36,484 bases of DNA from Alkaliphilus pronyensis (GTDB lineage: Bacteria > Bacillota > Clostridia > Peptostreptococcales > Natronincolaceae). Position 1 is the stretch's first letter. Each line of letters starts with the position of its first letter. This document shows, piece by piece, positions 15,645 through 25,177 of the stretch. The stretch is from positions 1 through 36,484 of the forward strand of contig NZ_WBZC01000039.1 in assembly GCF_009017275.1 (NCBI RefSeq), in the 5' to 3' direction. The position numbers and the translations under genes are program-made. The notes below the pieces were generated by a model. That model had not been told where the DNA came from. It searched no databases and was given only the letters and a program-made list of their open reading frames with translations.

Positions 15645-16157
15645 ATGATTTGTGATGAGTGTAAAAAAAGAAAAGCTGTAGTTCATATGACAAAAATGAT
15701 ACAGGGTCATAAGGAGGAAATACATTTATGTGAGGTTTGTGCAAAGGCGGGAGAAAATAGTGAGGCTATAAACAATTTTTCTATTCCAAGCTTTTTAACA
15801 AGTATTTTAGATGCCAACTATAACTCTAACTCCACTTTAAGAGGCTACGGTGTTACTAATGAATGTAGCAGCTGTGGTACTAGCTTACATGAGTTTAAGG
15901 AGAGTGGAAAATTTGGATGTGATGAATGTCATATAGTCTTTAAAGAGAGGCTAAACCCACTTATTAGGAGAATACACGGCAACTCTAATCATGTTGGTAA
16001 GGTGCCCAAAAGAACAGGTGGAGCAATACATTTAAAAAGAAGGTTAAGCTACTTAAAACAGAAGCTACAGGAGGCAATTGAAGAGGAGGCCTTTGAAAAG
16101 GCGGTTGGCTATAGAGATGAGATTAGGGAATTAGAGGAGGAAATAAAAAAGACTTAA
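15645..16157 (+). CDS. mcsA: McsA, zinc-binding activator of the McsB arginine kinase
   Basis: The 170-residue protein has four CxxC pairs (Cys3/6, 29/32, 74/77, 92/95) that bind zinc, and a C-terminal UVR-type helical motif (about 132-168, LKQKLQEAIEEEAFEKAVGYRD region). McsA activates McsB and serves as a thiol and metal stress sensor for the ClpC system. The start is the ATG at 15645 because AGGAGGTG at 15632-15639 precedes it and the zinc motif begins at residue 3; a longer reading frame from 15591 runs back inside ctsR and is not needed. Confidence 0.95.
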   Translation: MICDECKKRKAVVHMTKMIQGHKEEIHLCEVCAKAGENSEAINNFSIPSFLTSILDANYNSNSTLRGYGVTNECSSCGTSLHEFKESGKFGCDECHIVFKERLNPLIRRIHGNSNHVGKVPKRTGGAIHLKRRLSYLKQKLQEAIEEEAFEKAVGYRDEIRELEEEIKKT

Positions 16158-16202
16158 AGCATAGTTTATTGCTATGACTATATTATGGTAGGAGGGTTTA
16201 AA

Positions 16203-17225
16203 TTGACAAAGTGGCTAAAGGAATCAGGTCCTGAATCGGATATTGTTATTAGTAGCAGAATTCGTATAGCTAGAAACCTATCTGGTTTTCCATTCCCACA
16301 TATGCTTAAGGAGGATAATGGCAAGGATATTGCCAATAGAGTATATAATGCTGTAATTGAAGGCAATGAAAGTCTAGGTAAAGATTTCAAGCTTGTTGAA
16401 ATGCACAGCATAGATAAGGTTGATAGATTAAATTATGTAGAAAAGCATATAATAAGTCCAGCCTTAGCAAAAAACACAGCAACCGGGAGTCTTCTTATTA
16501 ATCAGGATGAGTCTATTGCTATATTAATTAATGAAGAGGATCACATTAGAATACAATGCTTGCTACCGGGCTTTCAGCTTGATAATTCCTGGAACTTGGC
16601 AGATAAAATAGATGATTTAGTTGAAGAAAAGGTTAAATATTCCTTTCATGAGGAACTAGGTTATTTAACTTCATGTCCAACTAATTTAGGAACAGGTATA
16701 AGGGCTTCGCTAATGATGCACCTACCAGCTTTAAATATGACTGGATATATTAATAGTATACTTCAGGCCTCAAGCCAAATAGGAATAGCAGTAAGGGGTA
16801 TATATGGGGAAGGTACAGAGTTTCTAGGTAATATATTTCAGGTTTCTAACCAGGTAACATTAGGTATAACAGAGGAGGAGATTATAAAAAATCTAAAAAA
16901 TGTAGGAATCCAGATAATCCAAAAAGAACGCTATATCAGAGAAAGCCTATTAAAGGATAAAAAAGTAGAGCTGGAGGATAAAGCCTATCGTTCCTATGGA
17001 ATTTTAAAAAATGCCCGTAAAATAACCTCTACAGAGGCAATGAAGCTTATATCACATGTTAAGCTAGGAGTTGTATTAGGATTAATTAAGGATTCCAGCT
17101 TAGAAAAACTTAATCAATTAATGGAGATGATTCAAGTAGGTTTCCTACAGAAATACTATAAAAGTCAGTTATCAGAATACGATAGAGATGTAAAGAGGGC
17201 AGAAATAATACGAATGAACATTTAA
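16203..17225 (+). CDS. mcsB: McsB, protein arginine kinase
   Basis: The 340-residue enzyme phosphorylates arginines on CtsR and on damaged proteins, marking the latter for ClpC-ClpP. It has the phosphagen-kinase catalytic fold: SSRIRIARN (17-25), NEEDHIRIQ, SCPTNLGTG-RAS, and the C-terminal phosphoarginine-binding motif RDVKRA (328-333), the RDxxRA allosteric pocket. I chose the TTG at 16203: AGGAGGG (16190-16196) lies six bases before it and MTKWLKESGPESDIVISSR matches the family N-terminus. The ATG at 16185 lies upstream of that ribosome binding site. clpC follows after 15 bp. Confidence 0.94.
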   Translation: MTKWLKESGPESDIVISSRIRIARNLSGFPFPHMLKEDNGKDIANRVYNAVIEGNESLGKDFKLVEMHSIDKVDRLNYVEKHIISPALAKNTATGSLLINQDESIAILINEEDHIRIQCLLPGFQLDNSWNLADKIDDLVEEKVKYSFHEELGYLTSCPTNLGTGIRASLMMHLPALNMTGYINSILQASSQIGIAVRGIYGEGTEFLGNIFQVSNQVTLGITEEEIIKNLKNVGIQIIQKERYIRESLLKDKKVELEDKAYRSYGILKNARKITSTEAMKLISHVKLGVVLGLIKDSSLEKLNQLMEMIQVGFLQKYYKSQLSEYDRDVKRAEIIRMNI

Positions 17226-17240
17226 TGGAGGTGGAAGCAT

Positions 17241-19679
17241 ATGTCTATATTTGGAAAGTTTACAGAGAAAGCACAAAAATCTATTGTTTTATCACAGCAA
17301 TTAGCTCAAGAGATGGGACATAGCTATGTAGGCACAGAGCATCTTTTGCTTGGGCTAATTCAAGAGGGAGAGGGAATTGCAGCACAGGTTCTGGCAAATA
17401 TGGGGGTTAATGCTGAGGAGATTAGGGAAAAGGTTAAGGCAACAGTTGGCTATACTGATAAAAAAGGTGAACTATTAGGCTTCACCCCTAGAACAAAAAG
17501 AATATTTGAGCTAAGCATTGCAGAGGCCCGTAGCCTAGGACATAACTATGTAGGTACAGAGCATATTTTATTAGGGTTAATTAGAGAGGGTGAGGGTATT
17601 GCAAGTAAGATTTTCATTGAGCATGGTATTAACCCTCAAAAGGTTAGGGAGGCTGTTTTGGCTATGCTAGAAAATGGCATGGGTAAAGCTACTCCAAAGC
17701 CTAGCAAAGCCGGTAAAAACCAGGGTACTCCAACCCTAGATAAGTATAGCAGAGATCTTAATCAAATGGCTTCTGAAGAAAAACTAGATCCAGTTATAGG
17801 AAGGAGTAAAGAAATAGAAAGAGTTATTCAGGTCTTAAGTAGAAGAACTAAAAATAACCCCTGCTTAATTGGTGAGCCAGGGGTGGGTAAAACTGCCATC
17901 GCAGAAGGATTAGCCCAAAGAATAATAGATGGAAATATTCCCGAAATCTTAAAGAATAAAAGAGTAGTATCAATAGACCTACCTTCAATGGTGGCAGGTG
18001 CAAAATATCGAGGAGAATTTGAAGATAGGCTAAAGAAAATAATGGAGGAAATTAGACAGTCTGGAGACATTATACTATTTATTGATGAAATCCATACAAT
18101 AATTGGTGCTGGTGCTGCAGAAGGGGCAATAGATGCTTCTAATATTATTAAACCTGCCCTTGCAAGAGGTGAGATGCAAGCAATAGGAGCAACAACTATT
18201 GATGAGTATCGTAAGCATATTGAAAAGGATGCAGCCTTAGAAAGAAGATTTCAACCTATTACTATTGAAGAACCATCAGTTGATGATACTATTAGCATTT
18301 TAGAAGGACTTAGAGATAAGTACGAAGCACATCATAGGGTAAAGATTACAGATGATGCATTAAAGGCAGCAGCAGAATTATCCCATAGGTATATATCAGA
18401 TAGATTCTTGCCTGATAAAGCAATAGACTTAATAGATGAGGCTGCATCAAAAATTAGACTTAAAACCGTAACAGCACCGCCTGACCTAAAGGACCTAGAG
18501 GAAAAATTGGAGCAACTGGCAAAGGAAAAGGAGGAAGCTATTAGTCTGCAAGATTTTGAGAGGGCTGCCTCCATTAGAGATGAAGAAAAGAAAGCTACTA
18601 TAGAGCTAAATGAGAGGAAAAATAACTGGCAAAGTAAAAGCCAGTCAAATCAGCCAACTGTAGAAGTAGAAGATATAGCAGTAATCATTTCTAGTTGGAC
18701 GGGAATACCTGTTAGCAAGCTCCAACAGGAGGAATCCCAACGGCTACTTAATTTAGAGGAAATCCTTCATCAGAGGGTAATAGGTCAAGAGGAGGCTGTA
18801 AACTCTATAGCAAAAGCAATAAGAAGAGCAAGGGTAGGCTTAAAGGATCCCAAACGACCAATTGGGTCATTCATTTTCTTAGGTCCCACTGGTGTAGGGA
18901 AAACAGAGCTATCTAAAGCTTTGGCAGAGGCTATGTTTGGTGATGAAAATGCCATGATAAGAATAGATATGTCAGAATATATGGAAAAGCATACTGTTTC
19001 AAGGCTTATTGGCTCACCCCCTGGCTATGTAGGCTATAATGAAGGAGGACAGTTAACAGAAAAAATTAGACGTAAGCCCTATTCAGTTGTACTGTTTGAT
19101 GAAGTTGAGAAGGCACACCCAGATGTGTTTAATATCCTTCTTCAAATTTTAGAGGATGGTAGATTGACGGACGCACAGGGGAAGACTGTTGACTTTAAGA
19201 ATACAGTTGTTATAATGACTTCAAACGTGGGTGCCCACACCATCAGAAAGCAAAGGACATTAGGGTTTGTAGCTATAGAAGAGGATAAGGCAAAAAGTGA
19301 GTATGAAAAAATGCGTGAAAATGTTATGGATGAATTAAGAAAAACCTTTAGACCAGAGTTTCTTAATCGCATAGATGATATAATAGTTTTTCACTCATTA
19401 ACCAGACAGGACATTGGAAAAATAATTGATTTACTGTTGATTGATCTAAACAAAAGGCTAAAAGATTTAAATATTGACCTTGATATTAAAGAAAAGGCAA
19501 AGGAGCTTATAGCTGATAAGGGCTATGATCCGCAGTTTGGAGCCAGACCCCTTAAAAGGGCCTTACAAAAGCTAGTTGAGGATAGACTATCGGAAGGAAT
19601 TCTTAAAGGGGAAATACAGGAGGGAACAAATGTTGAGATAGACGTAGAAGGTGAAGAGCTAACAATAAATAGCAAATAA
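17241..19679 (+). CDS. clpC: ClpC, AAA+ unfoldase of the ClpCP protease
   Basis: The 812-residue ATPase unfolds proteins, including arginine-phosphorylated ones, for ClpP. In order: two Clp-N repeats (about 1-145; [20 protein letters not shown] and its copy [19 protein letters not shown]), first AAA+ domain with Walker A GEPGVGKT (211-218) and DEIHT, a middle domain with a UVR-like helix ([13 protein letters not shown], about 436-448), second AAA+ domain with GPTGVGKT (548-555) and DEVEKAH, and a C-terminal ClpB-D2 domain ([16 protein letters not shown]). The middle-domain length fits ClpC rather than ClpB. GGAGGTGG precedes the ATG. It is the last gene of the CtsR operon. Confidence 0.97.
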   Translation: MSIFGKFTEKAQKSIVLSQQLAQEMGHSYVGTEHLLLGLIQEGEGIAAQVLANMGVNAEEIREKVKATVGYTDKKGELLGFTPRTKRIFELSIAEARSLGHNYVGTEHILLGLIREGEGIASKIFIEHGINPQKVREAVLAMLENGMGKATPKPSKAGKNQGTPTLDKYSRDLNQMASEEKLDPVIGRSKEIERVIQVLSRRTKNNPCLIGEPGVGKTAIAEGLAQRIIDGNIPEILKNKRVVSIDLPSMVAGAKYRGEFEDRLKKIMEEIRQSGDIILFIDEIHTIIGAGAAEGAIDASNIIKPALARGEMQAIGATTIDEYRKHIEKDAALERRFQPITIEEPSVDDTISILEGLRDKYEAHHRVKITDDALKAAAELSHRYISDRFLPDKAIDLIDEAASKIRLKTVTAPPDLKDLEEKLEQLAKEKEEAISLQDFERAASIRDEEKKATIELNERKNNWQSKSQSNQPTVEVEDIAVIISSWTGIPVSKLQQEESQRLLNLEEILHQRVIGQEEAVNSIAKAIRRARVGLKDPKRPIGSFIFLGPTGVGKTELSKALAEAMFGDENAMIRIDMSEYMEKHTVSRLIGSPPGYVGYNEGGQLTEKIRRKPYSVVLFDEVEKAHPDVFNILLQILEDGRLTDAQGKTVDFKNTVVIMTSNVGAHTIRKQRTLGFVAIEEDKAKSEYEKMRENVMDELRKTFRPEFLNRIDDIIVFHSLTRQDIGKIIDLLLIDLNKRLKDLNIDLDIKEKAKELIADKGYDPQFGARPLKRALQKLVEDRLSEGILKGEIQEGTNVEIDVEGEELTINSK

Positions 19680-19701
19680 AAAACATGATGAAGGTGTATT
19701 A

Positions 19702-19738
19702 ATAAGACAGGGTGACTTTTAAAAAGCCCCTGTCTTAT
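19702..19738 (+). terminator. Terminator after clpC
   Basis: An 11-bp perfect stem (19702-19712 with 19728-19738) encloses a loop with its own CTTTT/AAAAG pairing. The T-run after it is weak (CTATTTAAATT), so efficiency is uncertain. Confidence 0.6.
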
Positions 19739-19811
19739 CTATTTAAATTCTGATGATCTCCTTTTAAACTCTCGGAAGCTAGTACTTTAGAAATGCCTCT
19801 AGTAGTCAAGC

Positions 19812-19844
19812 TATCATAATTCATTATTACAATGAATTATGATA
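19812..19844. repeat. 13-bp perfect inverted repeat upstream of radA
   Basis: Arms 19812-19824 and 19832-19844 pair perfectly around a 7-nt loop (TATTACA). It lies 35 bp before the radA start. There is no T-run, so it is more like an operator or a 5' mRNA hairpin than a terminator. No clean sigma-A promoter for radA is visible, and the repeat overlaps where one would be expected. Confidence 0.55.
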
Positions 19845-19878
19845 AAATAATAAGGAATATAATAAAGCAGGTGATTAC

Positions 19879-21252
19879 ATGGCAAAATCAAAAAGCAAAT
19901 TTGTCTGTCAGCAATGTGGCTTTGAAAGCCCTAAATGGTTGGGACGTTGCAATGGCTGTAACCAGTGGAATGCTATGGAAGAAGAGCTGGTGGCTACTAA
20001 AGCTGCTTATAAAAGATCTCCCTCCATTGTTAGTCAGGCAAAGCCTCAACCGATAGGTAAAGTTAAGTCTGGCAGTTATCAGAGATTTGATACAAGCATT
20101 AGTGAGCTAAATAGAGTTTTAGGAGGAGGGCTTGTAAAGGGAGCTCTCACTCTAATATCAGGAGAACCAGGCATTGGAAAATCCACCTTAATACTTCAGG
20201 CAGGTAGCAAAATTTCCAAGAAATATGGAACAGTTCTCTATATCTCTGGTGAGGAATCAGAGGAGCAAATAAAAATGAGGGCCGACAGGCTAGACTCCAT
20301 AACAGATAAACTCTATGTAATATCAGAAACTAATATTAGTGTAATAGAGGGGTATATAAATGAGCTGTCGCCAGTATTTGTTATAATAGATTCTGTACAA
20401 ACCCTGTTTAAAGATGAATTAACCTCTGCACCTGGCAGTGTATCTCAAATAAAGGAATCGGTAAATAATCTAATGAGAATAGGCAAATCATTAAACATAC
20501 CTATATTTCTTGTTGCCCATGTAACTAAGCAGGGTGACCTTGCAGGGCCTAGAGTTCTTGAACACATGGTAGACACAGTGCTTCACTTTGAAGGAGAACG
20601 AACACAGGAATTCCGAATTTTGAGGGCATTAAAAAATCGCTTTGGTACCACCAGCGAAATTGGTGTTTTTGAAATGAAGGAGGAGGGCTTAATTGAAGTA
20701 ACCAATCCTTCAGCAATGCTTTTAGACTCGATGACTGAAGAGGCAGAGGGTGCTATTGTAGTAGCAACAGTTGAAGGAACTCGACCAATATTAGTAGAGC
20801 TTCAAGCTCTTGTAACTGCAACAAATACAGGGTTTCCTAGAAGAACTGCTGTAGGAGTAGATATAAACAGATTAAACCTTATAATTGCAGTTTTAGAAAA
20901 AAAAATGGGGTTACCCTTAATTAATTATGACATATATATAAATGTTGTTGGAGGTATAAAGCTAGAAGGAACCTTTGGTGATTTAGGAATAGCAATGGCC
21001 ATTTATTCTAGCTATAAATCCATTAACCTGCCTACTAAAAGGCTAATAGCAATAGGAGAAATTAGCTTAACGGCAGATATACGAACAGTTCCACAGCTGG
21101 AAAAAATGATAAAAGAGGGAGAAAAAATGGGCTTCGAGGAATGTATACTACCTAAGCGTAATAGATCAAAGGTGGGGACCTCAAGAAAAATGAGACTTAT
21201 TGAAGTGGAAAACCTATATAGTGCCTTAAAACATATAGAAAAAACTAAATAG
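19879..21252 (+). CDS. radA: RadA/Sms DNA repair ATPase
   Basis: The 457-residue protein promotes branch migration in homologous recombination. It has an N-terminal zinc finger (Cys10, Cys13, Cys24, Cys27), a RecA-like domain with Walker A GEPGIGKST (95-103), the RadA-specific KNRFG motif (252-256), and a C-terminal Lon-protease-like domain (about 280-457; catalytic Lon residues are not expected to be active). GCAGGTGAT is the likely ribosome binding site. It is followed by disA, the usual partner in Firmicutes, 74 bp later with its own promoter. Confidence 0.96.
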   Translation: MAKSKSKFVCQQCGFESPKWLGRCNGCNQWNAMEEELVATKAAYKRSPSIVSQAKPQPIGKVKSGSYQRFDTSISELNRVLGGGLVKGALTLISGEPGIGKSTLILQAGSKISKKYGTVLYISGEESEEQIKMRADRLDSITDKLYVISETNISVIEGYINELSPVFVIIDSVQTLFKDELTSAPGSVSQIKESVNNLMRIGKSLNIPIFLVAHVTKQGDLAGPRVLEHMVDTVLHFEGERTQEFRILRALKNRFGTTSEIGVFEMKEEGLIEVTNPSAMLLDSMTEEAEGAIVVATVEGTRPILVELQALVTATNTGFPRRTAVGVDINRLNLIIAVLEKKMGLPLINYDIYINVVGGIKLEGTFGDLGIAMAIYSSYKSINLPTKRLIAIGEISLTADIRTVPQLEKMIKEGEKMGFEECILPKRNRSKVGTSRKMRLIEVENLYSALKHIEKTK

Positions 21253-21269
21253 AGTTTTAACTTCTATTT

Positions 21270-21297
21270 TTGACAATCTATGGGTAAAATATATAGT
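21270..21297 (+). promoter_or_regulatory. Sigma-A promoter of disA
   Basis: TTGACA at 21270-21275, a 16-bp spacer and TATAGT at 21292-21297, about 30 bp before the disA start codon. Confidence 0.6.
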
Positions 21298-21326
21298 ATT
21301 ATACCCCATTGGTGAGGTGAGTAAAG

Positions 21327-22403
21327 TTGAAGGAAGATGAAAAAAGGCAAAAACAGCTACTTGACACAATTAAGCTTCTATCCCCTGGTACACCTTTAAG
21401 GGAGGGTTTAGAAAACATTTTGAAGGGTAAAATGGGAGCCTTAATAGTAATAGGAGATAACGAAGCTGTAATGAAACTGGTGGATGGTGGATTCACCATA
21501 AACGTAGACTTTTCTCCAGCCTATCTGTACGAATTAGCCAAAATGGACGGTGCAATCATACTAAGCAGTGACACCAAAAAAATTCATTATGCTAATACCC
21601 AGCTAATACCTGATCCTTCAATTATTACTACTGAAACAGGTATAAGACACAGGATAGCTGAAAGAGTTGCAAAAGAAACAGGTGAGGTTGTAATATCAAT
21701 TTCTCAAAGAAGAAACATAATTACCCTTTATCAAGGCTACTATAAATATATTGTACAGGACACTGGACGGGTATTAACTAAGGCGAATCAAGCAATTCAA
21801 ACCCTAGAAAAATATAAAGTGGTATTAGACTTAGGTATGAATCATTTAAGTGCTTTAGAATATGAAGATTTAGTTACATTATATGATGTGGCTACAGTGC
21901 TACAGCGAACTGAAATGGTAATGAGAATAACAGCAGAGATAGAGAAATTTATTTGGGAGCTTGGTAATGAAGGGCGATTGGTGAGTATGCAGCTAGAGGA
22001 GCTAATTGCAAACGTAAAGGAGGACGGTGAATATGTAGCCCATGATTATAATGCAAATAAAGATACTGAGGTAGAGGGAATTATTAAGCAAATTAAAGGG
22101 CTTACATCGGAAGAACTATTAGACCTAACTAACATATCTAAAATATTGGGATATGATAATAATGTTAGTGCATTAGATATCTCTATTTCACCAAAGGGCT
22201 ATAGATTATTAAATAAGATACCAAGACTACCAAATACAGTTATAGATAATTTAGTAAATGAGTTTAAGAGCTTTCAAAAAGTCTTGAAGGCATCTATTGA
22301 AAAGCTAGATGATGTAGAGGGTATAGGTGAAGTTAGAGCAAGGGCAATAAAAGAGGGCTTAAGAAGATTACAAGAGCAGGTTATGATAGGCAGGCATATA
22401 TAG
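21327..22403 (+). CDS. disA: DisA, DNA-integrity-scanning diadenylate cyclase
   Basis: The 358-residue protein makes cyclic di-AMP from two ATP and stops when it meets branched DNA. The N-terminal DAC domain shows the catalytic DGA (74-76) and RHR (107-109) motifs. A helical linker (about 150-290) leads to a C-terminal helix-hairpin-helix DNA-binding part (DDVEGIGEVRARAIKEGL, about 325-345). The start is TTG at 21327 after GGTGAGGTG at 21311-21319. It sits downstream of radA as in Bacillus, linking c-di-AMP signalling with repair and sporulation checkpoints. Confidence 0.96.
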   Translation: MKEDEKRQKQLLDTIKLLSPGTPLREGLENILKGKMGALIVIGDNEAVMKLVDGGFTINVDFSPAYLYELAKMDGAIILSSDTKKIHYANTQLIPDPSIITTETGIRHRIAERVAKETGEVVISISQRRNIITLYQGYYKYIVQDTGRVLTKANQAIQTLEKYKVVLDLGMNHLSALEYEDLVTLYDVATVLQRTEMVMRITAEIEKFIWELGNEGRLVSMQLEELIANVKEDGEYVAHDYNANKDTEVEGIIKQIKGLTSEELLDLTNISKILGYDNNVSALDISISPKGYRLLNKIPRLPNTVIDNLVNEFKSFQKVLKASIEKLDDVEGIGEVRARAIKEGLRRLQEQVMIGRHI

Positions 22404-22426
22404 AATTTAACTACTTGTACACCTAT

Positions 22427-22464
22427 AAAAACTCAGTATACCAATTGTGGCTACTGAGTTTTTT
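22427..22464. terminator. Terminator after disA
   Basis: A perfect 12-bp stem (22427-22438 with 22452-22463) with T-rich and A-rich arms lies between disA and the convergent gene at 22519-22914, and can work on either strand. Confidence 0.75.
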
Positions 22465-22518
22465 AATAGAAATAAAGCTATATTAATTATTTACAGCTCC
22501 GATATATGTAGCAGGGTA

Positions 22519-22914
22519 TTACAATAATCCGTATTTACCAAGGGCCTTAAGCTGATCATGATGCTTTGTAACTAACTCTTCAATATTTATATCGAATAAG
22601 TTACACAATGTAGTAAAATAAAAAAGATTTGTTGAAAGCTCTGCTTCAATTTTTTCCCTGCAAATATCACAAAGCTCACCCTTAACATGGTTTTCCATAT
22701 AGTTTTTTATCTCAGAATATAATATATCCTTTGGAACCTCTTGTCTTTCTGCATGAATCTTAATACATCCGCAATAGGTTGCAGACTTTGCTACAGCACG
22801 ATTAACCTTAGATGAGGTTTCCTGTAGCTTTGTAATAATATCTAATACACTTCTATGGCGAACTAGAACATCATCCACTTGTGTTTGAAAATCATTTATT
22901 GAAAAATTCTTCAT
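22519..22914 (-). CDS. Clostridial conserved small protein with Cys motifs, function unknown
   Basis: The 131-residue protein is soluble and mostly helical. I recall similar proteins in Clostridia, often labelled as a DUF (DUF1573 in some annotations), but I cannot confirm the family and assign no function. Visible marks are QETSSKVNRAVAKSATYCGCIKIHA, with a CGC cluster, and GELCDICREKIEAEL, with a CxxC pair: four cysteines that could hold a metal or a disulfide. The last third is NLFYFTTLCNLFDINIEELV. The start at 22914 is favoured by AAGGAGA just before it; an upstream ATG at 22950 has no such site. A strong promoter at 22958-22987 serves it. The overall helical look distantly recalls MazG-type folds. 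Confidence 0.75.
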   Translation of the reverse strand: MKNFSINDFQTQVDDVLVRHRSVLDIITKLQETSSKVNRAVAKSATYCGCIKIHAERQEVPKDILYSEIKNYMENHVKGELCDICREKIEAELSTNLFYFTTLCNLFDINIEELVTKHHDQLKALGKYGLL

Positions 22915-22957
22915 AAAGACATCTCCTTGGGGTTTCATAATTTTATCCATATATAAT

Positions 22958-22987
22958 ATTATAAATGCATCACAATTCCCTTGTCAA
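22958..22987 (-). promoter_or_regulatory. Sigma-A promoter of the minus-strand Cys-rich gene
   Basis: On the minus strand TTGACA (22982-22987) and TATAAT (22958-22963) are both perfect, with an 18-bp spacer, 44 bp before the ATG at 22914. Confidence 0.7.
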
Positions 22988-23076
22988 TTAGAGGAAACTG
23001 GATTTTTTGACATTTATGATTTTTTATTATAATAGCCAGTAAAAAACAATGTAAAAAAACTGTTAAATATTTAGCA

Positions 23077-23128
23077 TTTTACTTTACTGTTTACATATAT
23101 TATACTACAATGTAAATATATAGTAAAA
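23077..23128. repeat. Nested AT-rich inverted repeat in the carD-family gene upstream region
   Basis: Outer arms TTTTACT (23077-23083) and AGTAAAA (23122-23128) and inner arms TTTACAT (23090-23096) and ATGTAAA (23110-23116) share one centre near 23103. The flanking DNA also repeats TGTAAA. It lies in a 327-bp gap (22951-23277) and could be an operator cluster or a bent region. In such AT-rich DNA chance is a real alternative. Confidence 0.4.
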
Positions 23129-23174
23129 AAAATATTGTTTAATAACTTTTTTTATTTATTTTCATATAAAAAAA

Positions 23175-23203
23175 TTGACATTAGAAACAGCATGTGATAA
23201 AAT
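23175..23203 (+). promoter_or_regulatory. Upstream sigma-A promoter of the CarD-family gene
   Basis: TTGACA at 23175-23180, 17 bp, TAAAAT at 23198-23203. It is the first of two closely placed promoters. Confidence 0.6.
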
Positions 23204-23214
23204 AATTAATTTAT

Positions 23215-23243
23215 TTGACAATTTCCTTTAACTGGTGTATACT
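23215..23243 (+). promoter_or_regulatory. Downstream sigma-A promoter of the CarD-family gene
   Basis: TTGACA at 23215-23220, exactly 17 bp, TATACT at 23238-23243, about 35 bp before the start codon. It is one of the best-formed promoters in the window. Confidence 0.75.
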
Positions 23244-23277
23244 ATATTTCATAAAGCTGGTTTTAGGAGGATTTCCA

Positions 23278-23754
23278 ATGTATAATATAGGAGATAAAAT
23301 TGTATATCCAATGCATGGTGCAGGAATTATTGAAGCTATAGAAGAAAAAGAAATTCTAGGGGTAAGACGTAAATACTATATCATGAAGATGCCACTAGAC
23401 GACATGAGGGTCATGATTCCTTTAGACACCATAGATGGGATAGGCATAAGACAAGTAATACCTAATGAGGAAGTGGAAAAGGTTATTGCCGTATTAGAGG
23501 CCAATGAAACAAAAATGCCCCAAAACTGGAATAGAAGATACAGAGCAAACATGGACAGATTAAAAACAGGTGATGTTTATGAAGTAGCAGAAGTAGTAAG
23601 AAACTTAGTGTTGAGGGATAGGGAAAAATCACTCTCTACAGGAGAAAGAAAAATACTTAATAATGCTAAGCAAATTCTATTAAGTGAAATTATTTTAGCA
23701 ACTGGTCTTGTGGAGGATGAAGTAAAAGGTTTAATTGAAGAGTCTATTAGGTAA
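23278..23754 (+). CDS. CarD/CdnL-family RNA polymerase-binding transcription regulator
   Basis: The 158-residue protein begins MYNIGDKIVYPMHGAGIIEAIEE, the Tudor-like RNA-polymerase-interaction domain of the CarD family, which contacts the beta subunit (about 1-60). The helical C-terminal part (65-158, including AEVVRNLVLRDREKSLSTGERKILNNAKQILLSEI) matches the CdnL DNA-contact domain. It probably stabilises open complexes at some promoters. I chose the ATG at 23278 because AGGAGG at 23265-23270 precedes it and the domain begins at once; a longer frame from 23215 overlaps the promoter. It precedes the PIN/TRAM and isoprenoid genes, as in other Clostridia. Confidence 0.93.
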   Translation: MYNIGDKIVYPMHGAGIIEAIEEKEILGVRRKYYIMKMPLDDMRVMIPLDTIDGIGIRQVIPNEEVEKVIAVLEANETKMPQNWNRRYRANMDRLKTGDVYEVAEVVRNLVLRDREKSLSTGERKILNNAKQILLSEIILATGLVEDEVKGLIEESIR

Positions 23755-23933
23755 AAGAGCAATTATAAATCCTAAATGACATTTTATAGGGCAGGATTCA
23801 AAATTGGGATTTAGTATTGACTTTTTTACTTTATTCTTCCAAAATTAAATAGAGAAATAACTCATATAAAATAATTGATATGTTTTTAAATCCAATAAAG
23901 TGGGCATAATGATTGATAGGAGGTGAAGATTGA

Positions 23934-25046
23934 ATGATCAATCGAATTATAAGAGGAATACTGGCTGTGCTTGGGGCCCTGTTTGGATTAGCTATGTTCG
24001 AGTATATTACAAATGTGTTTGTGTTGGAGGCTATTCGTAATAACCTTATAACTTATGTATCAGGAATAATAATTTCTTCTTTATTAAGTGGTGGTTTATT
24101 ATTTATATTAGCACCTTGGTTTATTAACAAGGGTAGGAATTTAGCAAATTGGATTAATAAAGAGCTGGCTAATGTGCCAACTTTAAATCTAGTACTGGGG
24201 TCGGTTGGACTTATAGTAGGCTTAGTAATAGCTTATTTAATAAGTGGACTCCTTAATAATTTTCCAATTCCTTTCGTAGGAGCTATACTCTCTGCTGCAA
24301 TATATATATTTATGGCCTATTTAGGAGTTACTGTTGCTACTAAAAAGCTAGATGATCTCTCTAACCTGCAGGCTTTGTTTAAGAAAAATGCAAGTAATAT
24401 TAAAGAAAAAAGCACCAAAAAAGAATCTAAGGTATCACCAAAGGTATTGGATACCAGTGTAATTATAGATGGAAGAATAGCTGATATATGTAAAACAGGA
24501 TTTGTGGAGGGGCCTTTGATAATACCTGGTTTTGTTCTGGAGGAGCTTAGACATATAGCCGATTCATCAGATTCCTTAAAAAGGAATAGAGGTAGAAGGG
24601 GTCTTGATATTTTAAATAAAATTCAAAAAGAACTAGATATTGAAGTGAAAATAAATGAAAAGGACTTTGAAGATTTAGCAGAGGTTGATACTAAATTGTT
24701 AAGGCTTGCTCAGCTGTTGGATGGAAAAGTTCTAACAAATGATTTTAACCTTAATAAGGTTGCGGAGTTTCAAGGGGTTCCAGTATTAAATATAAACGAG
24801 CTGGCAAATGCAGTAAAGCCAATAGTATTACCAGGTGAAGAAATGCTGGTTCAGGTTATAAAGGATGGTAAGGAATCAGGACAGGGATTAGCATATTTGG
24901 ACGACGGTACAATGATTGTAGTAGAAAGTGGTAAAAAGTTCATTGGTAAAAATATCGACGTATTAGTAACCAGTGTTTTACAGACTGCAGCAGGAAGAAT
25001 GATCTTTGCAAAACCCAAAACACTAATGGATAAATCAGCCTCTTAA
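23934..25046 (+). CDS. PIN and TRAM domain membrane protein (YacL family)
   Basis: The 370-residue protein has four N-terminal membrane helices (about 5-25, 36-62, 83-106 and 114-136), then a PIN nuclease-like domain (about 170-285) with acidic residues at [25 protein letters not shown]-like EVDTKLL and [10 protein letters not shown], and a C-terminal TRAM domain (about 300-365: [20 protein letters not shown]). PIN domains usually cleave RNA; the TRAM domain binds RNA. The acidic set looks complete, so an RNase activity is plausible but inferred. AGGAGGTG precedes the ATG. It corresponds to Bacillus YacL in the same neighbourhood. Confidence 0.93.
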   Translation: MINRIIRGILAVLGALFGLAMFEYITNVFVLEAIRNNLITYVSGIIISSLLSGGLLFILAPWFINKGRNLANWINKELANVPTLNLVLGSVGLIVGLVIAYLISGLLNNFPIPFVGAILSAAIYIFMAYLGVTVATKKLDDLSNLQALFKKNASNIKEKSTKKESKVSPKVLDTSVIIDGRIADICKTGFVEGPLIIPGFVLEELRHIADSSDSLKRNRGRRGLDILNKIQKELDIEVKINEKDFEDLAEVDTKLLRLAQLLDGKVLTNDFNLNKVAEFQGVPVLNINELANAVKPIVLPGEEMLVQVIKDGKESGQGLAYLDDGTMIVVESGKKFIGKNIDVLVTSVLQTAAGRMIFAKPKTLMDKSAS

Positions 25047-25058
25047 CATATAATATCA

Positions 25059-25089
25059 AAACTCTTCTAATCATTAGAAGGGTTTTTTT
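25059..25089 (+). terminator. Terminator after the PIN/TRAM gene
   Basis: A 12-bp stem (25059-25070 with 25074-25085, one G-U pair) with a 3-nt loop runs into a T-run to 25089. Confidence 0.85.
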
Positions 25090-25177
25090 AACTTCTTTTT
25101 AATATGGCTTTGAAGTAAATCTTAGTATATAATTGATAATGGAATAACTACAGTCTAAAAAAGGGAGTATATTGATT

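Noticed and set aside
16185-16202. ATG start for mcsB six codons upstream
   Set aside because: The AGGAGGG ribosome binding site lies after this ATG, and the TTG at 16203 gives the family N-terminus.
19832-20056. A 74-codon frame overlapping the start of radA
   Set aside because: It runs in another frame through the radA zinc finger and begins inside the inverted repeat.
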